DNA of 64,000 bases from Stutzerimonas stutzeri. GTDB taxonomy: Bacteria; Pseudomonadota; Gammaproteobacteria; Pseudomonadales; Pseudomonadaceae. How positions within the stretch are numbered: the first letter of the stretch is position 1; every line of letters starts with the position of its first letter. The DNA lies in contig NZ_CP036186.1 of NCBI RefSeq assembly GCF_015291885.1, positions 3,251,001-3,315,000 on the forward strand. Reading direction: 5' to 3'. The translations under genes and the position numbers were made by a program. Below the pieces are notes generated by a model. It was not told the origin of the DNA. It saw only the letters and a list, made by a program, of their open reading frames with translations, and ran no database searches. Shown in pieces: positions 8,050 to 18,114 of this stretch.

Positions 8050-11000
8050 ATGACGCTGTCAGGCGGGCTGATCGCTGCGGTCGCCCTCGTCTATATGGCT
8101 ATTCTGTTCGCCATCGCCTTTTATGGTGACCGCAACCGCGACTCCATGTCGCCGCGCTTGCGATCCTGGGTCTACAGCCTCTCGCTGGCGGTGTACTGCA
8201 CCAGCTGGACCTTCTTCGGCGCTGTCGGACAGTCCGCCGAGCAGCTGTGGGCGTTCTTGCCGATCTATCTGGGCCCGATCCTGCTGATGCTGTTTGCGCC
8301 GCATGTGATCCAGAAGATGATCATGATCAGCAAGCAGGAGAACATCACCTCAATCGCCGACTTCATCGCGGCGCGGTACGGCAAGTCGCAGACGCTGGCG
8401 GTGGTGGTCACCCTGATCTGCCTGGTGGGGGTGCTGCCCTACATCGCCCTGCAGCTTAAGGGCATCGTGCTCGGCGTGAACATATTGAGCGGCATCAACA
8501 TCGAGGCGGCCGGTACCGGCACGCGCGACACGGCACTCATCGTGTCGATTATGCTCGCGCTGTTCACCATCCTCTTCGGCACCCGCAACCTCGATGTCAC
8601 CGAGCATCACCGCGGAATGGTTCTGGCCATCGCCTTCGAATCCCTGGTCAAGCTCCTGGCATTCATGGCGGTTGGCGCATTCGTCACCTTCGGCCTGTTC
8701 AACGGCTTCGGCGATCTGTTCAACCAGGCACACGACTCACCCGAGCTCGCCGAGTTCTGGAGCGTGAACGTCAACTGGTCCGCCATGCTGGTGCAGACCA
8801 CCGTAGCCATGATGGCGATTGTCTGCCTGCCCCGGCAGTTTCACGTGTCGGTAGTAGAGAACATCGAGCCGCGCGACTTCCGCCTGGCACGCTGGGTGTT
8901 CCCTCTCTATCTGGTACTCGCCGCGGTGTTCGTCATACCGATCGCACTGGCCGGCCAGATGCTGCTGCCCGCAGGTGTAACGCCGGACTCGTTCGTCATC
9001 AGCCTGCCGCTGGCCGAGCTGCACCCGTGGCTCGCCCTGCTTGCCTTCATCGGCGGCGCTTCGGCGGCGACCGGCATGGTAATCGTCGCCAGCGTCGCCC
9101 TGTCGACGATGGTCTCCAACGACATGCTGCTGCCCTGGCTGCTGCGCCGCCAGGAAACCGAGCGTCCGTTCGAAGCGTTCCGTCACTGGATGCTCTCGGT
9201 TCGCCGCATCAGCATCGTGGTCATATTGTTGCTGGCTTACGTGAGCTACCGCCTGCTTGGCTCGACCGCATCGCTGGCCACCATCGGCCAGATCGCCTTC
9301 GCCGCCATCACCCAGTTGGCACCAGCAATGGTCGGCGCGCTGTACTGGAAACAGGCCAATCGCCGCGGTGTATTCGCCGGCCTGACCGCCGGCGCGGCAA
9401 TCTGGTTCTACACGCTGATCCTGCCGCTGCTGGGCTGGCCGCTGGATATGTTCCCGGGGCTGAGCTGGATGTACAACGGCGGCCTCGGTTTCGGTCTCAG
9501 CGGGCTGACGCTGGGTGTAACACTGTCGCTGGTAGGCAACGCGACGCTGTTCTTCTGGGTGTCGATCCTGACCCAGACCCATGTCGCCGAGCATTGGCAG
9601 GCAAGCCGCTTCATTGGCCAGGAAATCACCTCACCGACCGGCGCACGTCGCCTGCTCGCCGTACGGGTCGAGGATCTGCTGACCCTGGCCTCCCGCTTTG
9701 TCGGCGCCGAGCGCGCCGAGCAGAGCTTCCAGCGTTTCGCCCGACGCCATGGCCAGGACTTCTCGCCCAAGCTGCAGGCGGACGGCCAATGGATTGCCCA
9801 CACCGAACGCCTGCTTGCCGGCGTACTCGGCGCGTCCTCCACTCGCGCAGTGGTCAAGGCAGCGCTCGAAGGGCGCGACATGCAGGTAGACGACGTAGTG
9901 CGCATCGTCGGCGAAGCGTCGGAGGTGCTGCAGTTCAACCGCGCGCTATTGCAGGGCGCGATCGAGAACATCACCCAGGGCATTAGCGTGGTCGATCAGT
10001 CGCTGCGCCTGGTGGCCTGGAACCACCGGTATCTGGAGCTGTTCGAGTATCCGGACGGGCTGGTCTACATCGGCCGACCGATTGCCGACATCATCCGCTA
10101 CAACGCCGAGCGCGGGCTTTGCGGCCCAGGCGACCCGGACACCCACGTGGCCAAGCGCCTGTATTGGATGCGCCAGGGCCGCGCGCATACGTCCGAGCGG
10201 CTGTTCCCAAACGGCCGTGTGGTCGAACTGATCGGCAATCCGATGCCAGGCGGCGGTTTCGTCATGAGCTTCAGTGACATCACCGCTTACCGCGAGGCCG
10301 AGCGCGCCTTGAAAGATGCCAACGAAGGCCTCGAACAGCGCGTCAGCGAGCGGACCCAGGAGCTGTCGCAACTCAACCAGGCGCTGATCGAAGCCAAGAG
10401 CACGGCGGAAGCGGCCAACCAGTCCAAGACACGCTTCCTCGCCGCGGTCAGCCATGACCTGATGCAACCACTCAACGCGGCACGGTTGTTCTCCGCAGCG
10501 CTATCGCACCAGCAGAGCGCGCTGCCCAAGGAAGCCCAGGAACTGGTACAGCATCTGGACAGCTCGCTGCGTTCGGCCGAGGACCTAATCACCGATCTGC
10601 TGGATATCTCGCGACTGGAAAGCGGCCGGGTTACCTCGGATCGCAACCCCTTCCCCCTGGCCACGCTGTTCGACACCCTGAACACCGAGTTCACCGCACT
10701 GGCCCGCGAGCAGGGCGTGACCTTCCGCGTGCACGGCAGCAAGCTGCGCGTGGATAGCGACATTCGCCTGCTCCGCCGCGTGCTGCAGAACTTTCTCACC
10801 AATGCTTTCCGCTACGCCAAGGGTCACGTCGTACTTGGCGTGCGTCGGCAAGGTGCATCGTTGCGCCTCGAGGTGTGGGACCGCGGGCCTGGCATACCCC
10901 ACGACAAACTGAAGGTGATCTTCGAGGAGTTCAAGCGCCTGGACAGCCATCAGACCCGCGCCGAAAAGGGCTTGGGCTTGGGCTTGGCGATCGCCGACGG

Positions 11001-11517
11001 TCTCTGCCATGTCCTCGAACACCCGCTGGAAGTGCGCTCCTGGCCGGGCAAAGGCAGCGTGTTCAGCGTTACCGTACCGGTCGCCCGCGCGCTCAGCCAA
11101 CCTCGTCCAGTGGTCAAGCGCGGTGAGCCACAGCACACCGCATTGACCGGCACCCAGGTGCTCTGTATCGATAACGAAGACAGCATTCTGGTCGGCATGC
11201 AGAGCCTGCTCACCCGCTGGGGCTGCCAGGTCTGGACGGCCAGCAACCGCGCCGACTGCGAAGCGCTTCTGGCCGAAGACATTCGCCCGCAACTGGTGCT
11301 GGTCGACTATCACCTGGACGAGGGCCAGACCGGCACCGAGCTGATGGCCTGGTTGCGCACCCGACTGGGCGAGCCGGTACCCGGCGTGGTAATCAGCGCC
11401 GATGGCCGGCCAGAGCTGGTGGCGGCCATTCATGCGAGCGGCTTGGATTTCCTAGCCAAGCCAGTCAAGCCTGCGGCGCTGCGAGCGCTGATGAGCCGCC
11501 ACCTGGCACTGAGATAA
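8050..11517 (+). CDS. mxtR: Hybrid sensor histidine kinase with sodium/solute symporter domain (MxtR/CrbS type)
   Basis: An 1155-residue inner-membrane kinase. An N-terminal sodium:solute symporter-like region covers about residues 1-510 with many membrane helices. A PAS-like sensor domain lies around 635-760, then a short coiled coil. The HisKA box FLAAVSHDLMQPLNAARLF has phospho-acceptor His802. A HATPase domain follows (GPGIP near 945, KGLGLGLAI near 975), then a C-terminal receiver domain with Asp1086 in VLVDYH. The architecture and length match P. aeruginosa MxtR (PA3271) and Vibrio CrbS, which control acetate use with the ErdR/CrbR regulator. No cognate regulator lies beside it. CbrA is similar but lacks the receiver. 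Confidence 0.85.
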   Translation: MTLSGGLIAAVALVYMAILFAIAFYGDRNRDSMSPRLRSWVYSLSLAVYCTSWTFFGAVGQSAEQLWAFLPIYLGPILLMLFAPHVIQKMIMISKQENITSIADFIAARYGKSQTLAVVVTLICLVGVLPYIALQLKGIVLGVNILSGINIEAAGTGTRDTALIVSIMLALFTILFGTRNLDVTEHHRGMVLAIAFESLVKLLAFMAVGAFVTFGLFNGFGDLFNQAHDSPELAEFWSVNVNWSAMLVQTTVAMMAIVCLPRQFHVSVVENIEPRDFRLARWVFPLYLVLAAVFVIPIALAGQMLLPAGVTPDSFVISLPLAELHPWLALLAFIGGASAATGMVIVASVALSTMVSNDMLLPWLLRRQETERPFEAFRHWMLSVRRISIVVILLLAYVSYRLLGSTASLATIGQIAFAAITQLAPAMVGALYWKQANRRGVFAGLTAGAAIWFYTLILPLLGWPLDMFPGLSWMYNGGLGFGLSGLTLGVTLSLVGNATLFFWVSILTQTHVAEHWQASRFIGQEITSPTGARRLLAVRVEDLLTLASRFVGAERAEQSFQRFARRHGQDFSPKLQADGQWIAHTERLLAGVLGASSTRAVVKAALEGRDMQVDDVVRIVGEASEVLQFNRALLQGAIENITQGISVVDQSLRLVAWNHRYLELFEYPDGLVYIGRPIADIIRYNAERGLCGPGDPDTHVAKRLYWMRQGRAHTSERLFPNGRVVELIGNPMPGGGFVMSFSDITAYREAERALKDANEGLEQRVSERTQELSQLNQALIEAKSTAEAANQSKTRFLAAVSHDLMQPLNAARLFSAALSHQQSALPKEAQELVQHLDSSLRSAEDLITDLLDISRLESGRVTSDRNPFPLATLFDTLNTEFTALAREQGVTFRVHGSKLRVDSDIRLLRRVLQNFLTNAFRYAKGHVVLGVRRQGASLRLEVWDRGPGIPHDKLKVIFEEFKRLDSHQTRAEKGLGLGLAIADGLCHVLEHPLEVRSWPGKGSVFSVTVPVARALSQPRPVVKRGEPQHTALTGTQVLCIDNEDSILVGMQSLLTRWGCQVWTASNRADCEALLAEDIRPQLVLVDYHLDEGQTGTELMAWLRTRLGEPVPGVVISADGRPELVAAIHASGLDFLAKPVKPAALRALMSRHLALR

Positions 11518-11527
11518 GCGCTGATGG

Positions 11528-11554
11528 GTGGGCATCTGGACTGCAGATGCCCAC
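11528..11554 (+). terminator. Hairpin after the hybrid kinase gene
   Basis: A perfect 10-bp stem, GTGGGCATCT/AGATGCCCAC with a 7-nt loop, lies 10 bases after the kinase stop. The downstream T tract is weak. Confidence 0.5.
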
Positions 11555-11627
11555 TCTACCGATCTACCTCAGATTTCACGGCCGGTTACACTCACAGCCA
11601 TCGGCATCGCCAGCGACAAGGTAGTCA

Positions 11628-12875
11628 ATGACACTCGAGTTCTTTCTCAACCTCGCCACAGCACTCGCCGTCGGACTGCTGATCGGTACTGAGCGCACCT
11701 GGAGCGGCAGAGAAAATGCCGGCCAGGAACTGGTCGCCGGCATCCGCACCTTTGGCCTTGCGGGCCTGTTTGGCGGGCTTGCCGCGGTAAGCATCACCCA
11801 TCTGGGTGCATTCGCCTGGGTCGCGGTGTTCACCATGCTCGCGCTGCTGGTGATCGCAGGCTACGTAATCGACGCGCGCCGCAGTGGCGACCACGGCATG
11901 ACGACCGAGGTTGCGTTGCTGCTGACCTTCGTTCTCGGCAGTCTGGCGGTGGCGGAAAGCCGACAGCTAGCCGCAGCCAGCGCGATTGTGGTCGCCCTGC
12001 TACTGAGCCTGAAGGCACGCCTGCATCAGGCCCTGACCCGTCTGAGCGAAGCCGAACTCGGCGGCGCGCTTAAGATGCTCTTTATCTCCGTGGTACTGCT
12101 GCCCGCTTTGCCAAACCAGGGCTACGGCCCCTGGCAGGCGCTCAACCCTTACACCACCTGGATGATGGTGGTTTTGATTGCCGGGATAGGGTTCGCCGCA
12201 TATGTGGCCATCCGCATTCTGGGTACCCGCCACGGCTTGCTGGTTACTGCATTGCTCGGCGGCATCGTCTCGTCCACCGCGATGACCATCACCCTGGCTC
12301 GGCTGAACGCGCCAAACCTGCGTGCGGCCCTAGCAGCCGGCCTGCTGGCGACATCGGCACTGATGTTCCCACGCGTGCTGCTGGAAGTTGGCCTGGTCAA
12401 CCCTGCGCTGCTTCCTGGCCTGACTCTGCCGTTGGCATGCGCCGGAGCAATCTACGCCGCGGGCGCGATTTTTTATTACCTGCTCGCCGCAAAGGCACCC
12501 AAGGACACAGCCGAACCCCTACTGAAAAATCCATTCGAGCTGGGGCCGGCGCTGCGCTTCGCCGCGTTGCTCGTGCTAATTCTGCTTCTGGTCGAAGGAG
12601 CGCGACGTTGGCTGGGCGATGCCGGCATCTATATGGTGTCGTTGGTGGCGGGCTTGACCGATGTCGACGCAATCACCCTGACGCTGGCCAGCAATGCCCG
12701 CGACGGTTTAAGTCATGAGGTGGCGACACGCGGCATCGTTTTCGCGGCGCTGAGCAACAGCCTGGTCAAGGCCATGCTGATCGCTTTCATTGGCGGCCGC
12801 GAGCTTGCGATCCGTACCCTGCCAATCATGTTCGCCGGCTTGCTGACAGGCCTTGCCGTGCTGCTGTTGCGCTAA
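11628..12875 (+). CDS. MgtC/SapB and DUF4010 domain membrane protein
   Basis: A 415-residue integral membrane protein. Residues 1-140 are an MgtC/SapB domain (LATALAVGLLIGTERTW, then GIRTFGLAGLFGG). The rest is a DUF4010 helix bundle ending in VSLVAGLTDVDAITLTLA and FIGGREL. Function is unknown; MgtC relatives act in magnesium and membrane-potential stress. The ATG at 11628 has no strong ribosome site but starts exactly where family homology begins. It ends 6 bp before the convergent rmuC stop. Confidence 0.85.
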   Translation: MTLEFFLNLATALAVGLLIGTERTWSGRENAGQELVAGIRTFGLAGLFGGLAAVSITHLGAFAWVAVFTMLALLVIAGYVIDARRSGDHGMTTEVALLLTFVLGSLAVAESRQLAAASAIVVALLLSLKARLHQALTRLSEAELGGALKMLFISVVLLPALPNQGYGPWQALNPYTTWMMVVLIAGIGFAAYVAIRILGTRHGLLVTALLGGIVSSTAMTITLARLNAPNLRAALAAGLLATSALMFPRVLLEVGLVNPALLPGLTLPLACAGAIYAAGAIFYYLLAAKAPKDTAEPLLKNPFELGPALRFAALLVLILLLVEGARRWLGDAGIYMVSLVAGLTDVDAITLTLASNARDGLSHEVATRGIVFAALSNSLVKAMLIAFIGGRELAIRTLPIMFAGLLTGLAVLLLR

Positions 12876-12881
12876 CGCGGC

Positions 12882-14354
12882 CTAGTCGCCTGCCTCACTG
12901 AGCTCCTCGGCGCCAGCACGCTCCAGCCAGTCACCAGGCAACCGCTTGCTGGCCCGTGCGCCAAGCGACTTCAATTGCTCGGCCCGCCCAACCAGATTGC
13001 CGCGCCCATCACTAAGCTTGTTGCGCGCCGACAGATACGCTCGATCCACCTGCTGCAACCTGCTGCCGATCTCATCCAGATCCTGGATAAAGGCGACAAA
13101 CTTGTCATAAAGCCCACCGGCCTTCTCAGCGATCTCCCGGGCGTTCTGACTTTGGCGCTCCTGCCGCCACAGGCTGTCGATCACCCTCAGCGTGGCCAGC
13201 AGCGTGGTCGGACTGACGATCACGATATGCCGGCCATAGGCTTCCTGGAACAAATCGGGATCGGCCTGCAGCGCTGCCGCGAAGGCCGCCTCGATCGGAA
13301 CGAAGAGCAATACGAAGTCGAGGCTTTGCAGTCCGTCCAGGCGCTGATAGTCCTTGAGCGAGAGCCCCTTCAGGTGGCTGCGCAGCGATTGCACGTGCTG
13401 CTTGAGCGCCACCGCCCGGCTGCCTTCATCCTCGGCGCAGGTCAGCGCCTGGTAGGCCGTCAGACTGACCTTGGCATCCACCACCACTTGCTTGTCACCC
13501 GGCAAGTGGATTAGAACATCCGGCTGAAAGCGCTCGCCATCGGCACTTTTGAGGCTGACCTGAGTATGGTACTCACGGCCTTTTTCCAACCCGGCATGCT
13601 CCAGCACCTTCTCGAGTACCAGCTCACCCCAGTTGCCTTGCGTCTTCTGGCCCTGTAGCGCGCGGGTCAGGTTGGTGGCTTCGTCACCAAGGCGCTGATT
13701 CAACTGCTGCAGCCGCTCGAGCTCGCGCGCCAGGGAAAATCGCTCGCGCGCCTCGTTCTGGTAGCTTTCCTCGACCCGCTTTTCGAATGACTGGATGCGC
13801 TCTTTCAGCGGCTCGAGCAACTGCCCCAGTCGCTCATGGCTGGATTCGCTAAAACGCTGCTCCCGCTCGTCGAATATCTTGCCGGCGAGTTCGGCGAACT
13901 GCGCCCGCAGCTCGTCACGTGCAGCCTGCAGGTCCGCCAGGCGCTGCTGATGTGCGCTGTGCTGTTCGCGTAGCTCGGCTTCGAGCGCAGCATGCGTGGC
14001 GCTCAACCGACGCAACTCTCCCTGCTGAGCGTCACGTTCGGCCTGCAGGTCAGCGATGATTTCAACATCTGTGGCACGTTGTGTGCGCTGCAATTCGGTC
14101 TCGCGGCGCAGGGCCGCCAATTCGGCCTGCTGCTCGGACTTGATGCCGCTCACCTCGGCGAGCTCGATTCGGCATCCTTCCAACTGGACCGCGAGCCCCT
14201 CATGGGCCAACGCTGCCTGCCTGAGCCGTTCATCGAGCATGGCCTGCTCGGTCTGACTGGTGGACAGACGGCGCTGCAGATAAACGCTCAGCGCAGCCAA
14301 TGTCAGCACGCAGAGCGCCAGGCCGATCAATAAATGAAGAGGATCAAAGGACAT
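12882..14354 (-). CDS. rmuC: DNA recombination protein RmuC
   Basis: A 490-residue protein. It has one N-terminal membrane anchor (residues 5-26), a long coiled coil (about 30-230) and a C-terminal nuclease-like RmuC domain. The domain is marked by GNWGELVLEKVLEHAGL near residue 245, then PDVLIHLPGDKQVVVDAKVSL, and FVPIEAAFAAAL. RmuC limits inversions and rearrangements at inverted repeats. It is separated from the upstream Sel1-like gene by 63 bp, possibly in one transcript. Confidence 0.95.
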   Translation of the reverse strand: MSFDPLHLLIGLALCVLTLAALSVYLQRRLSTSQTEQAMLDERLRQAALAHEGLAVQLEGCRIELAEVSGIKSEQQAELAALRRETELQRTQRATDVEIIADLQAERDAQQGELRRLSATHAALEAELREQHSAHQQRLADLQAARDELRAQFAELAGKIFDEREQRFSESSHERLGQLLEPLKERIQSFEKRVEESYQNEARERFSLARELERLQQLNQRLGDEATNLTRALQGQKTQGNWGELVLEKVLEHAGLEKGREYHTQVSLKSADGERFQPDVLIHLPGDKQVVVDAKVSLTAYQALTCAEDEGSRAVALKQHVQSLRSHLKGLSLKDYQRLDGLQSLDFVLLFVPIEAAFAAALQADPDLFQEAYGRHIVIVSPTTLLATLRVIDSLWRQERQSQNAREIAEKAGGLYDKFVAFIQDLDEIGSRLQQVDRAYLSARNKLSDGRGNLVGRAEQLKSLGARASKRLPGDWLERAGAEELSEAGD

Positions 14355-14417
14355 GAAAGGCTCCGGCGAAATTGCCGGGCAGTATAGCGAGCCACGGTTA
14401 GCCGGTCAGGCTGGAGG

Positions 14418-14840
14418 TCAGCGTTTGACCCGTTGAAGGACGCACGCTGCTTCGTCAGAACCCTGTGCCGCGGCCTGCTCGAGCCAGAGGCGCGCTTTGG
14501 CGGGCTCGGAATGGTCAGGCTGGCAATACAGACGACCGAGCTCCAGCTGCGCCTGACAGTCACCGGCACGCGCGGCCTGACGCAACAGCTCGAAGCCGAT
14601 GCGGCGGTCCCGCTGACTCTCGCACTCACAGCACAGCAGACGACCCAGTCGGCTCTGTGCTTCCACTACGCCCTCACGCGCCGGCTGCTTTAGCAGACGA
14701 CCGGCAATTCGCTTCACGCCCTGACGATTGCCCAGGTGCTGGCTGTCGAGCAACCACAGCGCCATGCGCAGCGGCAAACGCGCCGATGGGGTGGGAGCAG
14801 TGAAGGTGGCGGGGGCCGAAGTACGCGTTCTCATGCACAT
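14418..14840 (-). CDS. Sel1/TPR-like repeat protein
   Basis: A protein of about 140 residues with two to three Sel1-type helical repeats: VVEAQSRLGRLLCCECES, IGFELLRQAARAGDCQAQLELGRLYCQ, then AKARLWLEQAAAQGSDEAA. No signal peptide is evident; residues 1-30 look disordered. ATGs at 14840 and 14834 are both possible and neither has a clear ribosome site. It is probably a protein-interaction module; the partner is unknown. It lies directly upstream of rmuC on the same strand. Confidence 0.75.
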   Translation of the reverse strand: MCMRTRTSAPATFTAPTPSARLPLRMALWLLDSQHLGNRQGVKRIAGRLLKQPAREGVVEAQSRLGRLLCCECESQRDRRIGFELLRQAARAGDCQAQLELGRLYCQPDHSEPAKARLWLEQAAAQGSDEAACVLQRVKR

Positions 14841-15312
14841 CAGGGGGCTGGATGAATAAGGTCGCGCACTCTACTCCTTTTTTCCGAGAGTTAAAGTCTT
14901 GTCAAAAGCGAAAAAACTAGATCCGAATCACACCCGGCCAGTAATCCACAGAACCTGTGGATAAGTCAGTGGACAAACAGCAAACAAGTCTTCGAATCCC
15001 AGATGGCATGGGGGCTGCGCTTAAACTGGCGGTTTTTTCGCCAATGAAAAAAAGCTTTATTTATCAATTGGTTATTAACGATCTATGAAATCCAGCAAGT
15101 TGCGACAGTTTGTCATAAGCGCTTGACAGGCCCACATCGAAAATGTGCACAAGTTCAGCGCACCGTGCTCGAGACCGCCTGCAGCAAGGGCTGCAGCGGT
15201 ACCAAACTGAACTTTTATGCAATGAAGTTGTTACGTTCGCACCTCGCTGGAGCACCGTCGCGCACGTCGGTTCTGCAGCTATGCTGTAGCCCTCGTTTTC
15301 CTGGAAGCGGCT
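14841..15312. other. Gene-free interval with DnaA-box-like sites and an AT-rich stretch
   Basis: No gene is supported here. A perfect DnaA box (TGTGGATAA) lies at 14956-14964. An inverted near match (TAATCCACA) is at 14942-14950, giving a symmetric pair around AACC. About 65 bp further on there is a small inverted repeat (TGGCG...CGCCA near 15026-15042), then an AT-rich tract at about 15043-15077. The sequence from there to the ydbH start is likely the promoter region of the ydbH operon. Confidence 0.4.
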
Positions 15313-17877
15313 ATGACAAAAGCACCCAGTGTTCTGCTCCGACTGTCTCTTGGGCTGCTTGCCTTGTTGCTGCTGGCCGGCAGCGTCGCCTGGTATCAAT
15401 GGACCACGTTCAAGCGCGAGCAGGGCATTGTGCAACTCGACTGGCAAGGCATGCGCGTGTCTTCTCAGGGGCTAGCGGTAAGGCAACTGACGTATGAGCA
15501 AGTCACGGGAAACGGTCTCCATCTGGCTTTAAAAGCCAGCGACATAAGCTTGGACATACCTTCCTTTTTGCGGGTTTTACCTCCGCAATCACTGCAAATC
15601 GGCCATATTGAAATCGACCTGAAATCCTTGCCAGAGGCCCAGGCAACCCAGGCCGAGCCAGTGAATCTGCAGCAGTACCAGCAATGGGCTGCATGGTTGC
15701 CGCAACGATTGAACATAGTCGATCTGCACTTGGCCCTGCCTTGCGCCAAAGGACGATGCGACGAACGGGGCTCGCTGCAGCTTCAACATGCTGGTGAGTC
15801 GCTGCTCCCCCTCGAGGGCCGCCTGACCGTGGATCGCAATGACCACAAGCTTTCTCTGCTCATCAGTGCGCAGCGGCTAGATACCGAAAACACGCTGATC
15901 GAAGCCGATCTATTGATCGACGAGCAGCCGCGATTGGAGGCTCGTAACCAGCTCAGCCACGATGGGCAGGCACTGCAGTGGAGTGGCACGATGGCCATGG
16001 GTAGCCTGCCCGAGGCGCCCTGGTTGCTGGATTGGCTAAGCGAATGGACAAGCTACGAGCCTACCCCACTGCCAGAGCTGCCGGCCGACATGCGGATTGG
16101 CGCGGGCTGGGCGCTCTCTTTGCCGAAATCGGCCAGCGACTCGCTCGACTGGCCTAATGCATCGGGCGATCTGCGCTTATCTGGGCACCTGCCGGCACCC
16201 TGGCCAGTGATTGGTCTTGGCGAGCTGCAAGGCGACATAGACTTGGCGGCTCATGGGCAGAATGGTCTGTGGCTGCCCACTGAACTGAGGGCCGATCTCA
16301 AGCTGCGCCCTGTTCCCGCGCTGGTCGCCGACCTGCCGCAACAGCTCCGACCCACGCAGCTGAGCATCAAGATCGTGCCCATCGACACTGATTCGGCATC
16401 GGGCCAGCTGCCGGTGCAGCTGCGGCTGGATGCTCAGGGCGGCGCACCGGCCAGCCTACAGGCACGCGTGCAACTGGCGACCACGCCCCCTTACGCGCTA
16501 GCCATCGAACAGGCACGCCTGCAGCTGCGTAGCGCCAGTCTGCAGCTGGATGCGTTATCCCTGCGCGGCCTTGACGCCGGGCTGGATTTCTCCGGCCATG
16601 CAGAGCTGGAGCGAGTAGATCTACAGCTGCTTAAAACCTCGCGAGTGACCCTGGCCAATCTGGCGATCGACGAGCTCGCCGCCAGCCAACTGCAGGTCGA
16701 CCTTTCCCAGCCGCTACGCCTGCGGATCGAACGCAACGACGCAGAGCCAAGCACATGGCGCGCACAGGGGCCGCTGGACCTCCGCCTGGGGCGACTGGAG
16801 CACCCACAGCTGATCGCCCAGGGCTGGCGCTGGAATAGCCAGCTGGACATAGACACAGCGCGCCTGAGCGGAACCGGGCCGTTGAGCAACGACGCCGGAC
16901 TAAGCGTGGCAACCAGCCTGAACAAGCCCTGGAACGGCGCGCTGCAGGTAAGCGGCAAGCTGCAGGAGATTTTCCTGCGTGCCGGTAACCCCATTGCCCG
17001 CAGCTTCACCGCCTGGCCGGCAGCCCTTGAGCTGAACAGCGGACGCCTACTGGCTGACGGCAGGTTTTCACTGCCGACTGGTAATGGAAGGCCGTCCGCC
17101 AACTTCACGCTGGAGGCCAGGGGGCTGGCGGGCATCGCCGACCGTACCGAGATCACCGGACTCGATGCGCGGCTTGCCGCCAGCCTGCAGCGCGATCGTC
17201 TTCAGCTGGACATCACCGAGCTACGCCTGGCGCAGCTCAACCCTGGTTTCACGTTCGGCCCGCTGTTGCTGCGTGGCAAGTACAGCGCCCCCATCGATAA
17301 GCCGGAGCAAGGCCAGCTGAACTGGCAGACCGCCGAAACCCAGATATTGGGCGGCCGGTTCTGGCTGGAGCCCGCCACCCTCGATTTGGCCGCGGCGCGG
17401 CAGCAGCTCGAGGCCCAGCTACAAGGCGTGCAGCTGGGTGATGTGCTGGCAGCCTATCCCACCGAGGGGCTCACCGGCAGCGGCATCATCGATGGCAGTT
17501 TCCAGGTTCATCGCAGCCCAACGGGACTCAGCATTGACCAAGGGAAACTCGCCGCGCGCGCGCCAGGCGGCGTTCTGCGTTTCCGCTCACCCAAAATCCA
17601 GGCACTCAGCCAGGCGAACCCTGCCATGAGAATCGTCGCGGAGGCGCTGCACGATTTTCATTATGATCTGCTAAGCAGTGACGTCCGCTATGATGAGAGC
17701 GGCAAGCTGAACCTCGGGCTACGCCTCAATGGCCGCAACCCCGCTTTGGAGGGCGGTCGACCGATCAACTTCGCGATCAACCTTGAAGAGGATATTCCGG
17801 CGCTACTGACCAGCTTGCAGCTGAGCGACCGGGTGAGCGAAACCATTCAACGGCGGGTGCAGGAACGCCTTCAGTAA
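15313..17877 (+). CDS. ydbH: YdbH family AsmA-like envelope protein
   Basis: An 854-residue protein. An N-terminal membrane anchor (residues 8-28) is followed by a very long beta-rich periplasmic region, as in AsmA-like bridge proteins. YdbH, together with YhdP and TamB, is linked to phospholipid movement to the outer membrane. The assignment is firm because a YnbE-like lipoprotein and a YdbL/DUF1318 protein follow immediately. This is the conserved ydbH-ynbE-ydbL operon. The C-terminal part (about 780-850) contains the LNLGLRLNGRNPAL strand and an amphipathic end that should contact YnbE. Confidence 0.9.
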   Translation: MTKAPSVLLRLSLGLLALLLLAGSVAWYQWTTFKREQGIVQLDWQGMRVSSQGLAVRQLTYEQVTGNGLHLALKASDISLDIPSFLRVLPPQSLQIGHIEIDLKSLPEAQATQAEPVNLQQYQQWAAWLPQRLNIVDLHLALPCAKGRCDERGSLQLQHAGESLLPLEGRLTVDRNDHKLSLLISAQRLDTENTLIEADLLIDEQPRLEARNQLSHDGQALQWSGTMAMGSLPEAPWLLDWLSEWTSYEPTPLPELPADMRIGAGWALSLPKSASDSLDWPNASGDLRLSGHLPAPWPVIGLGELQGDIDLAAHGQNGLWLPTELRADLKLRPVPALVADLPQQLRPTQLSIKIVPIDTDSASGQLPVQLRLDAQGGAPASLQARVQLATTPPYALAIEQARLQLRSASLQLDALSLRGLDAGLDFSGHAELERVDLQLLKTSRVTLANLAIDELAASQLQVDLSQPLRLRIERNDAEPSTWRAQGPLDLRLGRLEHPQLIAQGWRWNSQLDIDTARLSGTGPLSNDAGLSVATSLNKPWNGALQVSGKLQEIFLRAGNPIARSFTAWPAALELNSGRLLADGRFSLPTGNGRPSANFTLEARGLAGIADRTEITGLDARLAASLQRDRLQLDITELRLAQLNPGFTFGPLLLRGKYSAPIDKPEQGQLNWQTAETQILGGRFWLEPATLDLAAARQQLEAQLQGVQLGDVLAAYPTEGLTGSGIIDGSFQVHRSPTGLSIDQGKLAARAPGGVLRFRSPKIQALSQANPAMRIVAEALHDFHYDLLSSDVRYDESGKLNLGLRLNGRNPALEGGRPINFAINLEEDIPALLTSLQLSDRVSETIQRRVQERLQ

Positions 17878-17914
17878 GGCCCTGCAACCGCAAGCCGACA
17901 CAGGAGAGACCGCC

Positions 17915-18106
17915 ATGCGGTTGCGCCAATCGCTGACCATTCTGCTGCTGGCATTGTTCGCCAGCGCCTGTACGCCGCGGGTGGAACTGGCCGTGCCGAA
18001 CGAGCCGATCAACATCAACCTGAACGTGAAGATCGAACACGAGATTTACATCCGCGTAGACAAGCAGCTCGACTCGATCATCAACCAAGACAGCGGCCTG
18101 TTCTGA
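17915..18106 (+). CDS. ynbE: YnbE family outer-membrane lipoprotein
   Basis: A 63-residue lipoprotein. The signal peptide ends at a cysteine in LFASACTP (Cys19), and the mature part is about 45 residues containing the family stretch INLNVKIEHEIYIRVDKQ. YnbE is thought to multimerise and extend the YdbH beta sheet to the outer membrane. AGGAGAG lies before the ATG. It begins 37 bp after ydbH and ends 8 bp before ydbL. Confidence 0.9.
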   Translation: MRLRQSLTILLLALFASACTPRVELAVPNEPININLNVKIEHEIYIRVDKQLDSIINQDSGLF

Positions 18107-18114
18107 GGAAGACG

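Noticed and set aside
14841..15312. Chromosomal replication origin (oriC)
   Set aside because: Only one perfect and one near-perfect DnaA box, few GATC sites, and no dnaA, dnaN, rpmH or gidA neighbours. Kept only as an observation on DnaA-like sites.
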